Positions 1-9,069 of a DNA stretch of 64,000 bases are shown here, in pieces. The number at the start of each line of letters is the position of its first letter. Within the stretch, counting starts at the first letter, position 1. A model generated the notes under the pieces. It ran no database searches, was not told the DNA's origin, and saw only the letters and a program-made list of their open reading frames with translations. The stretch covers positions 14,762 through 78,761 of the forward strand of contig DATMLM010000053.1 in assembly GCA_035570055.1 (NCBI GenBank). Direction: 5' to 3'. This DNA is from DASRDS01 sp035570055 (GTDB lineage: Bacteria; Gemmatimonadota; Gemmatimonadetes; Gemmatimonadales; Gemmatimonadaceae). The translations under genes were made by a program, and so were the position numbers.

Positions 1-2
1 GC

Positions 3-281
3 TATATCGGCACGACCGTCCCGGCGATCGTCGATCGCGTGACGGACGATGGGCTCGAGACCCGTCTGCAGTGCCAAGCCGATGATATCGATGGCACAAC
101 GCTCGTCACCGGCTCGGCTCCTCCCGGCACAATCATATCGGTCGATGTCGACGACGTGGTCGACGACTACGACTTTCGCGCGACACTGCGCGGTGAGCTC
201 CATGCGTTGCCGCCGAAGGCGGCGCGCGTACATCACCGGGCACTACCGGTCGCCACGACCATAGGCAGCTGGGGTCGATGA
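3..281 (+). CDS. rimO: Ribosomal protein S12 methylthiotransferase RimO, C-terminal TRAM part (5' truncated by window edge)
   Basis: The reading frame is open from the window edge and ends in TGA at 279-281. About 92 residues remain. They read like the C-terminal TRAM (RNA-binding) domain of RimO, with the pattern R-x-QC-x-A-x-x-I-DG, then a run of alternating V/I and D residues ending in a DYDF motif close to the C terminus. RimO is a radical-SAM enzyme that methylthiolates an aspartate of ribosomal protein S12; the catalytic domain lies outside the window. The stop overlaps the hemL start as ATGA, suggesting coupled translation. MiaB is the alternative, but the DYDF ending fits RimO better. 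Confidence 0.7.
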   Translation, partial: YIGTTVPAIVDRVTDDGLETRLQCQADDIDGTTLVTGSAPPGTIISVDVDDVVDDYDFRATLRGELHALPPKAARVHHRALPVATTIGSWGR

Positions 282-1543
282 GCTCGACCGAAGTCATGAA
301 ACGTGCGCGGTCGATTTTCCCCGGCGGGGTCAACTCGCCAGTTCGCGCGTTCCGCGGTGTTGGCGGCGAGCCATTCGTCGTTGCGCGCGGAGAGGGCGCC
401 AGGATTTGGGATGTCGACGGCCGGTCGTACATCGATTACGTCCTCTCCTGGGGGCCACTCGTCCTCGGCCACGCTGCGCCAGTCGTGCTCGATGCGCTGG
501 CCGAGGCAATGGCGAAAGGCACGAGCTTCGGAATTCCGACGGAGCTGGAGGTGCAGCTCGCGGAGGTCATCCGGGAGCGCATGCCGCACCTGGAGATGCT
601 CCGGTTCGTGTCGAGCGGGACCGAAGCGACCATGTCCGCGATCCGGTTGGCGCGGGCGGCGACCGGCCGTGAGCGTATCCTCAAGTTCGACGGATGCTAT
701 CACGGGCACGCGGACTCGTTCTTGGTCAACGCCGGCTCCGGCGTGGCTACGCTGGGGCTGCCGAACAGCCCCGGCGTTCCCCGCGAGCTGGCGGCGCTCA
801 CGCTGACCGCTCCGTTCAATGATCTCGCCGCGGTCGACGCGCTCGCCGACGAGTCTCTCGCCGCGATCATCGTCGAGCCGATCGTCGGGAACTCGGGGTA
901 CATCGAGCCGTTGGCTGACTTCCTCCCCGGCCTCCGCCGCGTTGCCGATCGGGTCGGCGCCCTGTTGATATTCGACGAGGTCATGACTGGCTTCCGCATC
1001 GCGCCCGGCGGCGCGCGCGAGCGGTTCGGCGTGACGGCCGATCTGACGACGCTGGGTAAAGTCATCGGTGGGGGGTTACCCGTTGCGGCCTTCGGCGGCC
1101 GACGCAATGTCATGGAGCTCGTCGCGCCCGCTGGGCCCATGTATCAGGCCGGCACACTGTCGGGTAACCCACTCGCCATGGCGGCGGGACTGGCGACACT
1201 GCGCGCCCTCACGCCCGCGCTGCATGATCGCATCGCACGCCGCACGACGACGCTGGTCGACGGGATGCGCGCTGCCGCGAAGCGGCGTGGTGTGCCATTT
1301 TTCGCGGGCAGCGCGGGCACGATGTGGGGTTTTTTCTTCCGGGACGCGGCGCCCCGATCGTTCGCCGAGGCGAAGCAGGCCGACGGAGAGAGATTCAAGA
1401 AAGTCTTCCATTACGCGCGCGAGCACGGCGTGTATTTCGCGCCTTCCCCATTCGAGGCGGCGTTCCTGTCGGCGGCGCACGGCGATGACGAGATCGCCCA
1501 GACGCTCGCCGTGTTCGACGCCGCGCTGGGCGCGCTGGGATAA
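278..1543 (+). CDS. hemL: Glutamate-1-semialdehyde 2,1-aminomutase
   Basis: This is a 421-residue PLP-dependent class III aminotransferase-fold enzyme that converts glutamate-1-semialdehyde to 5-aminolevulinate in the C5 pathway to tetrapyrroles. The family N terminus FPGGVNSPVRAF is at about residues 14-25. The PLP-site pattern SSGTEA lies near 112-117, the FDEVMTGFR block follows, and the Schiff-base lysine is K261 in the LGKVIGGGLPV motif. Length matches the family (about 425-430). ATG at 278 overlaps the rimO stop by four bases, and the TAA shares its last base with the ATG of the next gene, so it sits in a tight operon. No hemA is present in the window. Confidence 0.95.
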   Translation: MSSTEVMKRARSIFPGGVNSPVRAFRGVGGEPFVVARGEGARIWDVDGRSYIDYVLSWGPLVLGHAAPVVLDALAEAMAKGTSFGIPTELEVQLAEVIRERMPHLEMLRFVSSGTEATMSAIRLARAATGRERILKFDGCYHGHADSFLVNAGSGVATLGLPNSPGVPRELAALTLTAPFNDLAAVDALADESLAAIIVEPIVGNSGYIEPLADFLPGLRRVADRVGALLIFDEVMTGFRIAPGGARERFGVTADLTTLGKVIGGGLPVAAFGGRRNVMELVAPAGPMYQAGTLSGNPLAMAAGLATLRALTPALHDRIARRTTTLVDGMRAAAKRRGVPFFAGSAGTMWGFFFRDAAPRSFAEAKQADGERFKKVFHYAREHGVYFAPSPFEAAFLSAAHGDDEIAQTLAVFDAALGALG

Positions 1544-2745
1544 TGTTCGCCGCGCTGGCCATTGCCGCCATCGTCGGCACCAGCCCGCCGCCCACGTCGG
1601 CGCGCATCGCGATCGCGAACGGCGTGCACGATGGCAAGGTCTCGGCGACGGGCACGTGGCTGCTGCTCGCGAACGGCGGCTCGAAGACGCTCGTGCGGGG
1701 CACGGGCCGGGGTACGTGGACCATCACGAGGCGCCCGGGCGGGAAGCTTCGCGTCACCAACGAGCGCGGTGAGACCGCGACGCGCCCCGGGCCGCTGGTG
1801 GCGCGTGCGACCGGCGATGGCGTGTTCGTCACATGGAACGGCAAGCGCTATCGCGGCGAGCTCGAAATCCGCGCGACGAGCGAGGGACTGCTCGTCATCA
1901 ATCGGCTCCAGGTCGAAGACTATCTGCGCGGGGTGATCCCCCTCGAGCTCGGCGACATTAGCGACGCCGAGCTCGCGGCGATGGAGGCACAAGCGGTGGC
2001 CGCGCGCAGCTACACCTACGTGCGCCTCGCCGATCCCGATCTCCGCCGCCGCGCGTATGACCTCGTGGCGACGACCACGGATCAGGTGTACGGCGGCGCG
2101 GGGGCCGAGTCGCGGCTGGGGGACGAAGCGGTGCAGCAGACGACGGGCGAGGTGATCCGGTACAATGGCCGGATCGTCAACGCGCCGTACTTCGCGGCCT
2201 GTGGCGGGATGACAGCGGCGGCGTCGGAGATCTGGCGAGAAGGGGATCTCCCCTATCTCCGCCCCGTCAGTGACCTCATTCCCGGGAGCGGTGGTCAATA
2301 CTACTGCCAAGGGTCGTCGAAATTTCGGTGGTCCCGAACGTTCAGCGGGCCGCAGCTCGAGACACTCCTCGAGACGTACTTGCACCGTCACGCCGGAAGC
2401 CTCGGGGCGGTGAAGACCGTGATCGCCGACGGGCCGACGCCATCGGGTCGCGTGGCGTCGCTCACGCTGGTGACCGATCGGAACTATTACAAGTTCCGCG
2501 GGAATGAGATGCGAAGCGTGCTGCGCTCGCCGAATGGCGAGATCCTGAACTCGACCTATTTTGAGCTTGATGTCGATGGCGGCACGAACGGACACGTCGA
2601 GTCGCTCACGCTGCGCGGGCTCGGAAACGGACACGGAGTCGGGATGTGCCAGGCGGGAGCGATCGGTCGAGCGCGCGCGGGCCAGGACTATCGGACGATC
2701 CTCGAGACGTACTATCCGGGGACGGTCGTTGCGACTGTGGAATAG
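1543..2745 (+). CDS. SpoIID/LytB domain protein, probable peptidoglycan lytic enzyme
   Basis: The protein has 400 residues with a hydrophobic N terminus (about 1-20) that looks like a signal peptide. The SpoIID/LytB domain covers roughly 110-395. Recognisable blocks are VEDYLRGVIPLEL near 124-136, a block EAQAVAARSYTYV near 148-160, a C-G-G motif near 225, and the family-closing HGVGMCQAGA starting at H364, followed by an IL-x-x-YYPGT ending. SpoIID homologues cleave glycan strands lacking stem peptides; in non-sporulating bacteria they are thought to remodel septal or envelope peptidoglycan. It starts one base inside the hemL stop codon. Confidence 0.88.
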   Translation: MFAALAIAAIVGTSPPPTSARIAIANGVHDGKVSATGTWLLLANGGSKTLVRGTGRGTWTITRRPGGKLRVTNERGETATRPGPLVARATGDGVFVTWNGKRYRGELEIRATSEGLLVINRLQVEDYLRGVIPLELGDISDAELAAMEAQAVAARSYTYVRLADPDLRRRAYDLVATTTDQVYGGAGAESRLGDEAVQQTTGEVIRYNGRIVNAPYFAACGGMTAAASEIWREGDLPYLRPVSDLIPGSGGQYYCQGSSKFRWSRTFSGPQLETLLETYLHRHAGSLGAVKTVIADGPTPSGRVASLTLVTDRNYYKFRGNEMRSVLRSPNGEILNSTYFELDVDGGTNGHVESLTLRGLGNGHGVGMCQAGAIGRARAGQDYRTILETYYPGTVVATVE

Positions 2746-3478
2746 GTTCGCTGGGGTATGGTGCGTTGTGCTGTCGGCCGGGATAGCCGGGGCGCAAGAC
2801 ACCACGGCCCATCGTGACACGACGGCCCAGCGCGACACAACGACCCGGCGTGATACGACGCCCCAGCCCAAGCCCAAGCGCGAGTCGCTCGCCCAATATC
2901 TCGACCTGGACAAGCTGCGCCTCGATGGCTTGGAGGCCGCTGGCGGCATCGCCATGCCCAACCAAGTCCAGACGGCGGGGATCTATTCCGTCGAAGCCGA
3001 CTACGGAGAGCTCGTCCCGCATTGGCGGCTATTTTTCGGCGCCGCGGTCTGGTCGTCGCATTTTAGTGACGCGGCGGTCCGTAACCTGATCAATACGATC
3101 TACTCGAACAGCGTGACCCGTCCCAATCCCGCGGATACGCTTCGCTACCGACAGATCTCGATCGCCGATGTGATCCTGAACATCGACGCCCGATACTCTC
3201 CGCTCCGCGCGCAGAGCTTTCTCCGGCCGTATTTGAGTCTCGGCGTCGCGGTGAACGTGCAGGACGCCTCGGGGGCCGCCATCCGCGGGACGATTATCCA
3301 GAAGCAGCTCGATGGTCTCTCGCCCGGGCTCGCCGCCGCGGGCGGGCTCGAGGTGAGGCTCGCGCGGTGGCTCATCGCCGACGGCCAGGCCCGATATGAC
3401 GTCCTGAGTGGTGACCGGTTCGCGAGCTTCCGCGGCGGCATCCGATATCTCTTTCAGCCCGAACGGAGGGCCCGGTGA
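2729..3478 (+). CDS. Putative outer-membrane beta-barrel protein of unknown function
   Basis: I place the start at TTG 2729, which has GGGGA at 2718-2722 with six-base spacing and opens directly into a signal peptide (hydrophobic segment ending AGIAGAQ). The mature protein begins with a short D/T/R-rich repetitive stretch (repeats of the type RDTT), then about 200 residues rich in alternating hydrophobic and aromatic positions, ending FRGGIRYLF, as in small OmpA/OmpW-like barrels. Total length is 249 residues. It overlaps the SpoIID gene by 17 bases and the next gene by four, so it belongs to the same transcript. I do not recognise a specific family; the barrel call is inferred from composition and the C-terminal aromatic strand. 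Confidence 0.6.
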   Translation: MRLWNRFAGVWCVVLSAGIAGAQDTTAHRDTTAQRDTTTRRDTTPQPKPKRESLAQYLDLDKLRLDGLEAAGGIAMPNQVQTAGIYSVEADYGELVPHWRLFFGAAVWSSHFSDAAVRNLINTIYSNSVTRPNPADTLRYRQISIADVILNIDARYSPLRAQSFLRPYLSLGVAVNVQDASGAAIRGTIIQKQLDGLSPGLAAAGGLEVRLARWLIADGQARYDVLSGDRFASFRGGIRYLFQPERRAR

Positions 3479-4491
3479 GTCCAACGAACCCTCCTGGGCT
3501 GAAGCTCGGCGTCCTCGGCGTCGGCGCGATCGCGCAGCTCGCGCATCTGCCCGTGCTCGCCAAGATGCGCGGCGTCGAGGTCGTGGCCCTGTGCGACAGT
3601 GACGGACCAAAAGCTCGCTCACTCGCCGACCGCTTTCAGGTGCGGGACGTCTACACGGACATCGACGATCTGCTGGAGTTCGACGAGCTCGATGCGGTCG
3701 TGATCGCCACGCCCAATCACTTGCACGAGCCTCAGACGCTCCGCGCGTTGGCCGCCGGGGTGCACGTCTTCTGCGAGCGGCCGCTGGCGCTCAGTGCGCG
3801 CGGTGTGGAACGGATCCTGGCAGCCTCCTCGAGAGCAGAGAAAAAAGTCGTCGTCGCGAACAACCACCGGTTCCGAAGCGATGTACAGACGCTGCAACGG
3901 TTCCTGAGCGGTGGAGAGCTCGGCCGCTTGCTCGGCATTCGTGCGGGATCATATCAGGTGAGCCGGCCGTCGGAGGGGTGGCGGTCCCGTCGACCAGAAG
4001 CCGGCGGTGGCGTGTTCTTCGAGCACGGTATTCCGCTCCTGGACTTGGCACTCTGGTTGGCGGATTTCCCCGATCCCGTACGCGTGACGGCCCACATGGA
4101 CCGCGGGCGCGGGGCCAATGCCGTCGAGGACACGCTGCTCGTGCATCTGGAGTGTGCCCAGGGGCTCTCGCTGTCATTCGACCTGTCGTGGTCGTACGTC
4201 GGCGAGGAAGACCGTTGGTGGTTCGAGGTGCTGTCGACACGCGGGAGCGCGCGCCTGGCGCCGCTCCGCGTCGTGAAGTCCCTGAATGGCCGGCCGACTG
4301 ACGTGTCACCCACCGGCGCGGCCGCGCGCGAAAGTGTGTTCATCCAGTCGTATCGCGCCGAGCTCGCGCATCTCGTGGCGCTCGTGCGGGACGAGACCAA
4401 GTACGAGCCGCCGACGGATCAAGTGGTCGTTCACAAGATCGCCGAGGCGATCTACAAGTCGGCGGACGAGGGCAAAGAGATCAAGCTGTGA
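3475..4491 (+). CDS. Gfo/Idh/MocA-family oxidoreductase, atypical motifs
   Basis: The protein has 338 residues, starting at GTG 3475 with GGAGG at 3465-3469. An N-terminal Rossmann dinucleotide domain shows GVLGVGAIAQ at about 12-21 and VVIATPNHLH near 75-84, followed by a C-terminal alpha/beta substrate domain. Family members oxidise or reduce sugars and cyclitols with NAD(P). Two usual signatures are changed. The EKP motif is ERP (E101-R102-P103). The D-x-G-x-H-x-x-D block after the glycine-rich GGG reads EHGIPLLD, losing the D and H. The enzyme may therefore be non-canonical or non-catalytic. It overlaps both neighbours by four bases. Confidence 0.85.
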   Translation: MSPTNPPGLKLGVLGVGAIAQLAHLPVLAKMRGVEVVALCDSDGPKARSLADRFQVRDVYTDIDDLLEFDELDAVVIATPNHLHEPQTLRALAAGVHVFCERPLALSARGVERILAASSRAEKKVVVANNHRFRSDVQTLQRFLSGGELGRLLGIRAGSYQVSRPSEGWRSRRPEAGGGVFFEHGIPLLDLALWLADFPDPVRVTAHMDRGRGANAVEDTLLVHLECAQGLSLSFDLSWSYVGEEDRWWFEVLSTRGSARLAPLRVVKSLNGRPTDVSPTGAAARESVFIQSYRAELAHLVALVRDETKYEPPTDQVVVHKIAEAIYKSADEGKEIKL

Positions 4492-6023
4492 CGCTCCGGC
4501 CCTCGCGCTCCGAGTTGATTGCCGCGGGTGGGTCGGCGCTGCTGTTCGCGCTGACGTTTCCGCCGTTCGGGCTCCTCGTTCCGGCCTTCGTCTGCCTGGT
4601 GCCACTCGCGGGTGGCGTTGCACGCGTCGCGGACAGTTCCGAGGGGACGATCGGCAGCGCCGCTCGTATCGGCGTCTGGTTCTGTCTGTTGGGCTACGGC
4701 GCCAACCTCTATTGGATCGCCGTTGCGCTGTCGATCTTCACGTGGTTGGCAAGCCTCGGCTATGTCGCCGCCCTCATCTGGCTGGCGCCATGGTTCGCGC
4801 TCACCACGGCGGCCTTGTTCGCCTCGCGCCGTCTCACGCGATGGCCAATGGCGATTCTGCTGCCCTTAGTCTGGGTCACCTCGGAGCTCGTGCTGCTGCA
4901 TCTCGGCGACCTGGCATTCCCATGGCTCCCGCTCGGACTCGGCGTCTCGACGTTTCCGCATCTCGCGCAACTCGCTGATATAAGCGGGGTCCACGGCTTG
5001 ACCGCCTGGCTCGCGTTGTCGAATGGCCTTCTGGCCGATGCGCTCGTGACCAGACGTCGCGTTGTCATCCGTGTGGGAGCCGTCGTGGTGCTGGCCGCTG
5101 GGGTCTATGGATATGGGGTGTGGAGACTCGGGAACACGCCGCTGGTGCCACTCGGCCGCGTGACCGTGGTCCAGCCCAACGTCCCGGAGGACGAGAAGAT
5201 CCAGGAGGCCAATCGGCCTTTTTTTATGGGCATGATGGCCCGCGACACGAGAGCCGCGGTGGCGCCCCTGGCAGACAAACCGGCGCTGATCGTCTGGCCC
5301 GAAGCGTCGCTCCCCGATTTCCTGCCGCAGCACGCCGAGTGGCGTGACTCGTTGCGCGCGCTGGCCGCGGTCACGCACGCGCCAGTGTTGTTCGGTGTGC
5401 TCGACGTCACGTGGTCATCGCGGACCGCGTATGAGATCTACAACGCGGCCGACCTGGCCGAGCCGGATGGCATCATCCTTCAGCCGTCATACCACAAAGA
5501 GTATTTGGTCCCGATCGTCGAGCGCGTGCCATTCGTCAACCCGCGATGGTTCGAGGGACTCAAGTACTTCGGGGGATTCGGACGCGGCCATGATCCCAAG
5601 CCGTATCGGATCCCGCTCGGCAAAGTCGGTGTGTTGATCTGCTACGAATCGATTTTTCCCGATCTGTCGAGACAATATCGACGTGATAGCGCGGATATCC
5701 TGGCCAACATCACGAATGACGCCTGGTTCGGTCGCAGCCTGGCGCCGTATCAGCACGTGGCGAATCTGCGGCTCCGCGCGATCGAGAATCGCGTCGGCAT
5801 TGTCCGCGCCGCGAATACCGGCATCTCCGAATACGTCGATCCGCTCGGCCGTGTGCACGGTGCCACGGGACTATTCGTAGCGGCGGCGCCGACGTTCGAT
5901 GTCGCGACCACGCACGTGAGCACGTTGTATGTGCGCTGGGGCGATTGGATCGGGACGCTTGCCGCAGGGCTGACGCTCGCGCTCTGCATTGCGGCGTACG
6001 TAACGAAGCGATCACGCCGCTAG
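4488..6023 (+). CDS. lnt: Apolipoprotein N-acyltransferase
   Basis: This 511-residue inner-membrane enzyme adds the third acyl chain to the N-terminal cysteine of lipoproteins. The N-terminal half (about 1-210) is a string of hydrophobic membrane segments, followed by a periplasmic nitrilase-fold domain. The catalytic triad is visible: E272 in WPEAS, K337 in YHKEYLVP and C385 in LICYESIFP. A last hydrophobic segment is near 485-503. Start is GTG 4488, overlapping the preceding TGA. It supports the presence of an outer membrane and matches the many lipoproteins and the LolA gene in this window. Confidence 0.95.
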   Translation: MTLRPSRSELIAAGGSALLFALTFPPFGLLVPAFVCLVPLAGGVARVADSSEGTIGSAARIGVWFCLLGYGANLYWIAVALSIFTWLASLGYVAALIWLAPWFALTTAALFASRRLTRWPMAILLPLVWVTSELVLLHLGDLAFPWLPLGLGVSTFPHLAQLADISGVHGLTAWLALSNGLLADALVTRRRVVIRVGAVVVLAAGVYGYGVWRLGNTPLVPLGRVTVVQPNVPEDEKIQEANRPFFMGMMARDTRAAVAPLADKPALIVWPEASLPDFLPQHAEWRDSLRALAAVTHAPVLFGVLDVTWSSRTAYEIYNAADLAEPDGIILQPSYHKEYLVPIVERVPFVNPRWFEGLKYFGGFGRGHDPKPYRIPLGKVGVLICYESIFPDLSRQYRRDSADILANITNDAWFGRSLAPYQHVANLRLRAIENRVGIVRAANTGISEYVDPLGRVHGATGLFVAAAPTFDVATTHVSTLYVRWGDWIGTLAAGLTLALCIAAYVTKRSRR

Positions 6024-6055
6024 CAGTCGCTGCGACGCGGGCCAGAATTCAAGGC

Positions 6056-6559
6056 ATGCGGACCATCGTCTTTGCGCTAATGCTGCTGCTGGCGAGTCAC
6101 GCCGCCGCGGCTCAAGGGAAGCCCGAGCTCGGGCCGTGCGCGGGGGCCGACGTGCTCGATTCGGCGACGAAAGCCAGCATCGTCGCCAAGCCGGACCGGA
6201 AGCCACGCCGCCAGGACAACGGCGTCATGCCCATGGTTCAGGACATGAAGTTTCACGCCTTGACGCAGGTGGATCTGGACAAGGAGACGGAAGGTGGGCC
6301 GCGGAAGTGGGTGGTGATCACCGGCGTCGTCGATACGACCGGACACATCGATCCCAAGACCGCGATCGTCACGCAGTCGTCGAGCGTCGGCCTCACGCAT
6401 GCGGTCTGCGATGCCTGGGTCAAGATGGCGTTCGCCCCCGCGACGTATCACGGGCAGAAAGTGCCGGCGATGTACCAGGAGCGATTCGTCTTCGAGCAAG
6501 GCGTCGCGGATATCAATAGCAGCAACCCGCTCAACCCTGGCGGCGGCGACCGCCACTAG
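6056..6559 (+). CDS. Secreted TonB C-terminal-domain-like protein
   Basis: The protein has 167 residues, starting at ATG 6056 with a clear signal peptide (MRTIVFALML, ending AAAAQG). The remainder resembles a single TonB_C-type fold: a block VVDTTGHIDPKTAIV followed by SSS, then A-x-x-A-V-x-x-A-F-x-PA and a G-x-x-VP strand. There is no membrane anchor or proline-rich spacer, so it is not a full TonB energy transducer. Such free TonB_C-like proteins are common near envelope genes, but their job is unclear. It ends four bases inside the convergent HD-GYP gene. Confidence 0.6.
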   Translation: MRTIVFALMLLLASHAAAAQGKPELGPCAGADVLDSATKASIVAKPDRKPRRQDNGVMPMVQDMKFHALTQVDLDKETEGGPRKWVVITGVVDTTGHIDPKTAIVTQSSSVGLTHAVCDAWVKMAFAPATYHGQKVPAMYQERFVFEQGVADINSSNPLNPGGGDRH

Positions 6560-8340
6560 AGCACGTACACTCGTGCTGATATGAACGTGTGCAGGAGGTC
6601 GGCATCGAGCTCGCCGGCCTTCGCCTCCCGCTGCAAGATCTCGAGCGCCAACTCAGGGCTCACGGCCCGCTTATAGGGCCGGTCCGCCGCGGTCAGCGCG
6701 TCGTAGATGTCGGCGATCGTCATAATCCGCGCTTGCACGGGTATCGCGTCGCCGGCGATCGCGCGTGGGTATCCATGGCCGTTCAGCTTCTCGTGGTGCG
6801 CGAATGCGATCTCCGGCACATGGCGGAGCTCGCGCGTCCACGGGATCCGCTGCAGGAACCGATAGGTGTGCGTTACGTGGGACTCGATTTCCCGGCGCTC
6901 GTGCTCGTCGAGTGTGCCGCGCGCGATGGAGAGCCACCGCTGCTCGTCGCTCGTCAGCACCGGCCGGCACTCGCCGTCCAGATCCTGGTACGTCAGCGAG
7001 GCCACCGCCGTCAGCGCGTCGTTTTGTCGCTTGTCGTCGAGCGACGGCTCGTTGGCCGAGAGCACGGCCTGAAAGAGACGGTCCAACTCGGCGCGCGCCG
7101 CGTCGTCGGCCGTCTGAGCGAGCACCGCGAATCGCAGGCGAATGAGGTCGACGTTCAACGGGTAGAGTTTCTTCTGCTTGACCAGCACCTGCTCGCGCAC
7201 GCCGACTTTGCCGAAGTCGTGGAGCAGGCCGGCGTAGCGCAGCTCCCGCAACTGCTCGCGGGAAAACCGGACGCGACCCCCGCGGTCCACGACCTCGGCC
7301 AGCGCAACGCTCATCTGCGCCACACGCGAGGAATGACCGTAGGTCGTCGGATCGCGCGATTCGATCGCCGTCACCGCCGCGGTCACGAAGCCCTCGAACA
7401 GGCGCTCGATGTCTTCGTAGAGCAAGCTGTTCTCGATCGCGACCGCGCCCTGGGAGGCGAGCGCCGTCACGAGCTCGACCGACCGGTGATCGTAGGGGAT
7501 CACCTCGCGCGCCGTGATCTCTGGATCGCTGAGCCGGGTGTCCGCTCCACGTTTGCGATTGAGGAGCTGCAACACGCCGACGACTTCGTCCCGGTGAGTC
7601 TTCATCGGGAGCACCAGCATCGACTTCGTGCGATAGCCGAACTTCTCGTCGAAGCTCCGGTTTTGCTTGTACGTCACATCACCCGGCAGCAGGTACACGT
7701 CATCGATGACCAGCGCCTCGCCAGTCGCCGCCGCATACCCGGCGAGACTTGTGTGGTCGATCGGGACGGTGAACTCGCTCAGAGGCAGGTTCGGCAGTGA
7801 GAAGTTCTGCGAGAGCTTGAACTTGAGACTGGTCGGGTTGCCGTCCTCGGTGCGCTCCACGAGATAGATGGACCCGGCATCGCTGTCGGAGATGCGCCGC
7901 GCCTGCGTGAGAATCTTTTCGAGCAGCGTCAGGAGATTGCGCTCGGTGGAGAGCGCGACGCCGATGTGCGTCAGATCGGTCAGCTCGCGATAGCGTCGGG
8001 CCTCGGAGGCGCGGGCCGCTTGCACCGTCAACAACGCGGCGGCGTGACGAAATGCGCCGCGCAGCTGGGCGATGGCCGTATTGCGTGAGGCGTCGGCCGG
8101 GATGTAGCTCGCGATCAGGTCTACCGGGACATCGTCGTCGTCCGCGGAGCCACGGGCGACGATAGCGACCGACTCGGCGATCGCCGCGAGGGCGGGTCGG
8201 TCGCGCCAGGCCTGAGCGTCGACAACGACTACCGTCGGGCGCCCCGGTTCGAGCGCCGTCGCCGCGGGCACTGAGCGAACGCGGCGTACTTCGACGTCGA
8301 AGCCGGGCAGGTCGGGGAGACCCTGCCCGGCGACGATCAA
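6556..8340 (-). CDS. GAF and HD-GYP domain phosphohydrolase, probable cyclic-di-nucleotide phosphodiesterase
   Basis: The protein has 594 residues, starting at TTG 8340. Residues 1-100 include a short alpha/beta region (VVVVDA near 37-42) resembling an incomplete receiver domain. A GAF sensor domain covers about 120-305. The HD-GYP domain follows from about 315: GHSSRV near 335-340, the metal-binding H374-D375 in HDFGKVGV, the hallmark HHEKLNGHGYP at 515-525, and IADIYDAL at 542-549. About 110 extra residues separate the HD motif from the HHE block, which is longer than in canonical HD-GYP proteins. HD-GYP enzymes typically hydrolyse c-di-GMP; substrate here is inferred. It is eight bases downstream of the CsgG-like gene. 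Confidence 0.85.
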   Translation of the reverse strand: MIVAGQGLPDLPGFDVEVRRVRSVPAATALEPGRPTVVVVDAQAWRDRPALAAIAESVAIVARGSADDDDVPVDLIASYIPADASRNTAIAQLRGAFRHAAALLTVQAARASEARRYRELTDLTHIGVALSTERNLLTLLEKILTQARRISDSDAGSIYLVERTEDGNPTSLKFKLSQNFSLPNLPLSEFTVPIDHTSLAGYAAATGEALVIDDVYLLPGDVTYKQNRSFDEKFGYRTKSMLVLPMKTHRDEVVGVLQLLNRKRGADTRLSDPEITAREVIPYDHRSVELVTALASQGAVAIENSLLYEDIERLFEGFVTAAVTAIESRDPTTYGHSSRVAQMSVALAEVVDRGGRVRFSREQLRELRYAGLLHDFGKVGVREQVLVKQKKLYPLNVDLIRLRFAVLAQTADDAARAELDRLFQAVLSANEPSLDDKRQNDALTAVASLTYQDLDGECRPVLTSDEQRWLSIARGTLDEHERREIESHVTHTYRFLQRIPWTRELRHVPEIAFAHHEKLNGHGYPRAIAGDAIPVQARIMTIADIYDALTAADRPYKRAVSPELALEILQREAKAGELDADLLHTFISARVYVL

Positions 8341-8348
8341 GAGCGGTT

Positions 8349-9047
8349 TCAGCCTGCGCTCGTGGGTGCGAGCGTCGCCAGCCGCTTCTGCGACGGCTCG
8401 TAGCTCGGGAATTTCGCCAGCGAGGCCTTGTAATACTCGACGGCCTTGTCCTTGTTGCCTTTGTCTTCCTCGGCCAGGCCACGCGAATACAGCATGACGG
8501 TCTCGAACGGGACTTTCTTGCTCGTCTCGACGCGGGCCTCGCTCACCTTGGCGTCCATCGGCGGCAGCTTCATGCCATTCACCATCGTGTCGGCGAGCTG
8601 TGTGATCATCGTGAGGACGTTATTCGAGTTGCCCTGCACGCGGGCCACGTACTCGACCTGCGACGTCTCGACGTTGACGGCGCGGCTGGTCAGGATCATG
8701 CGGCCGCTCGGATCGGTGACGAACGCGCCGAAGATCATGTGGTGCGCGCCGAGGAGCTTGCCGAGGCGCACGGCGGTCGACTGATCGACGCGCTTCGGGT
8801 CGATGTTCTGCTCATCCATCAGGTGCTGCAGCTGATCGCGCTCGACGACGCGGATCTGCTGGTCCTGCGCGAGCTCGGTGATCAGCATGCCGGAGATGCC
8901 CTTGGTCAGCGCATCGAAATCCTCGTGCTGCTTGCCCATCGCGCCATTGTCGAAGTACATGACGGCGACGGTCGGCCGACTGTCGGGCGCCTGGGCGGCG
9001 GCCACGCCGGCGAGCACGGCGAGCGTTGCGATAGCGTAGCGAATCAT
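8349..9047 (-). CDS. Secreted CsgG-like protein with C-terminal TPR
   Basis: The protein has 232 residues with a signal peptide (MIRYAIATLA, ending AAAQA) and no lipobox cysteine, unlike curli CsgG. The CsgG/HfaB-type domain covers about 25-175: VAVMYFDNGA near 28-37, a helix with LITELAQ, then VVERDQLQ-x-x-x-DEQ and a LG-x-x-LGA-x-x-x-I-x-G motif. The last 45 residues look like one tetratricopeptide hairpin (YSRGLAEEDKGNKDKAVEYY). CsgG relatives form or support secretion channels or act as periplasmic adaptors. The ATG is preceded by GGGGGGA. It probably forms an operon with the HD-GYP gene. Confidence 0.75.
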   Translation of the reverse strand: MIRYAIATLAVLAGVAAAQAPDSRPTVAVMYFDNGAMGKQHEDFDALTKGISGMLITELAQDQQIRVVERDQLQHLMDEQNIDPKRVDQSTAVRLGKLLGAHHMIFGAFVTDPSGRMILTSRAVNVETSQVEYVARVQGNSNNVLTMITQLADTMVNGMKLPPMDAKVSEARVETSKKVPFETVMLYSRGLAEEDKGNKDKAVEYYKASLAKFPSYEPSQKRLATLAPTSAG

Positions 9048-9069
9048 GGTGCGTCCCCCCGCGGGAGTT

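Noticed and set aside
1411..2961. A 516-codon open frame on the minus strand
   Set aside because: It is antisense to hemL and the SpoIID gene, with low-complexity R/A composition and no motif.
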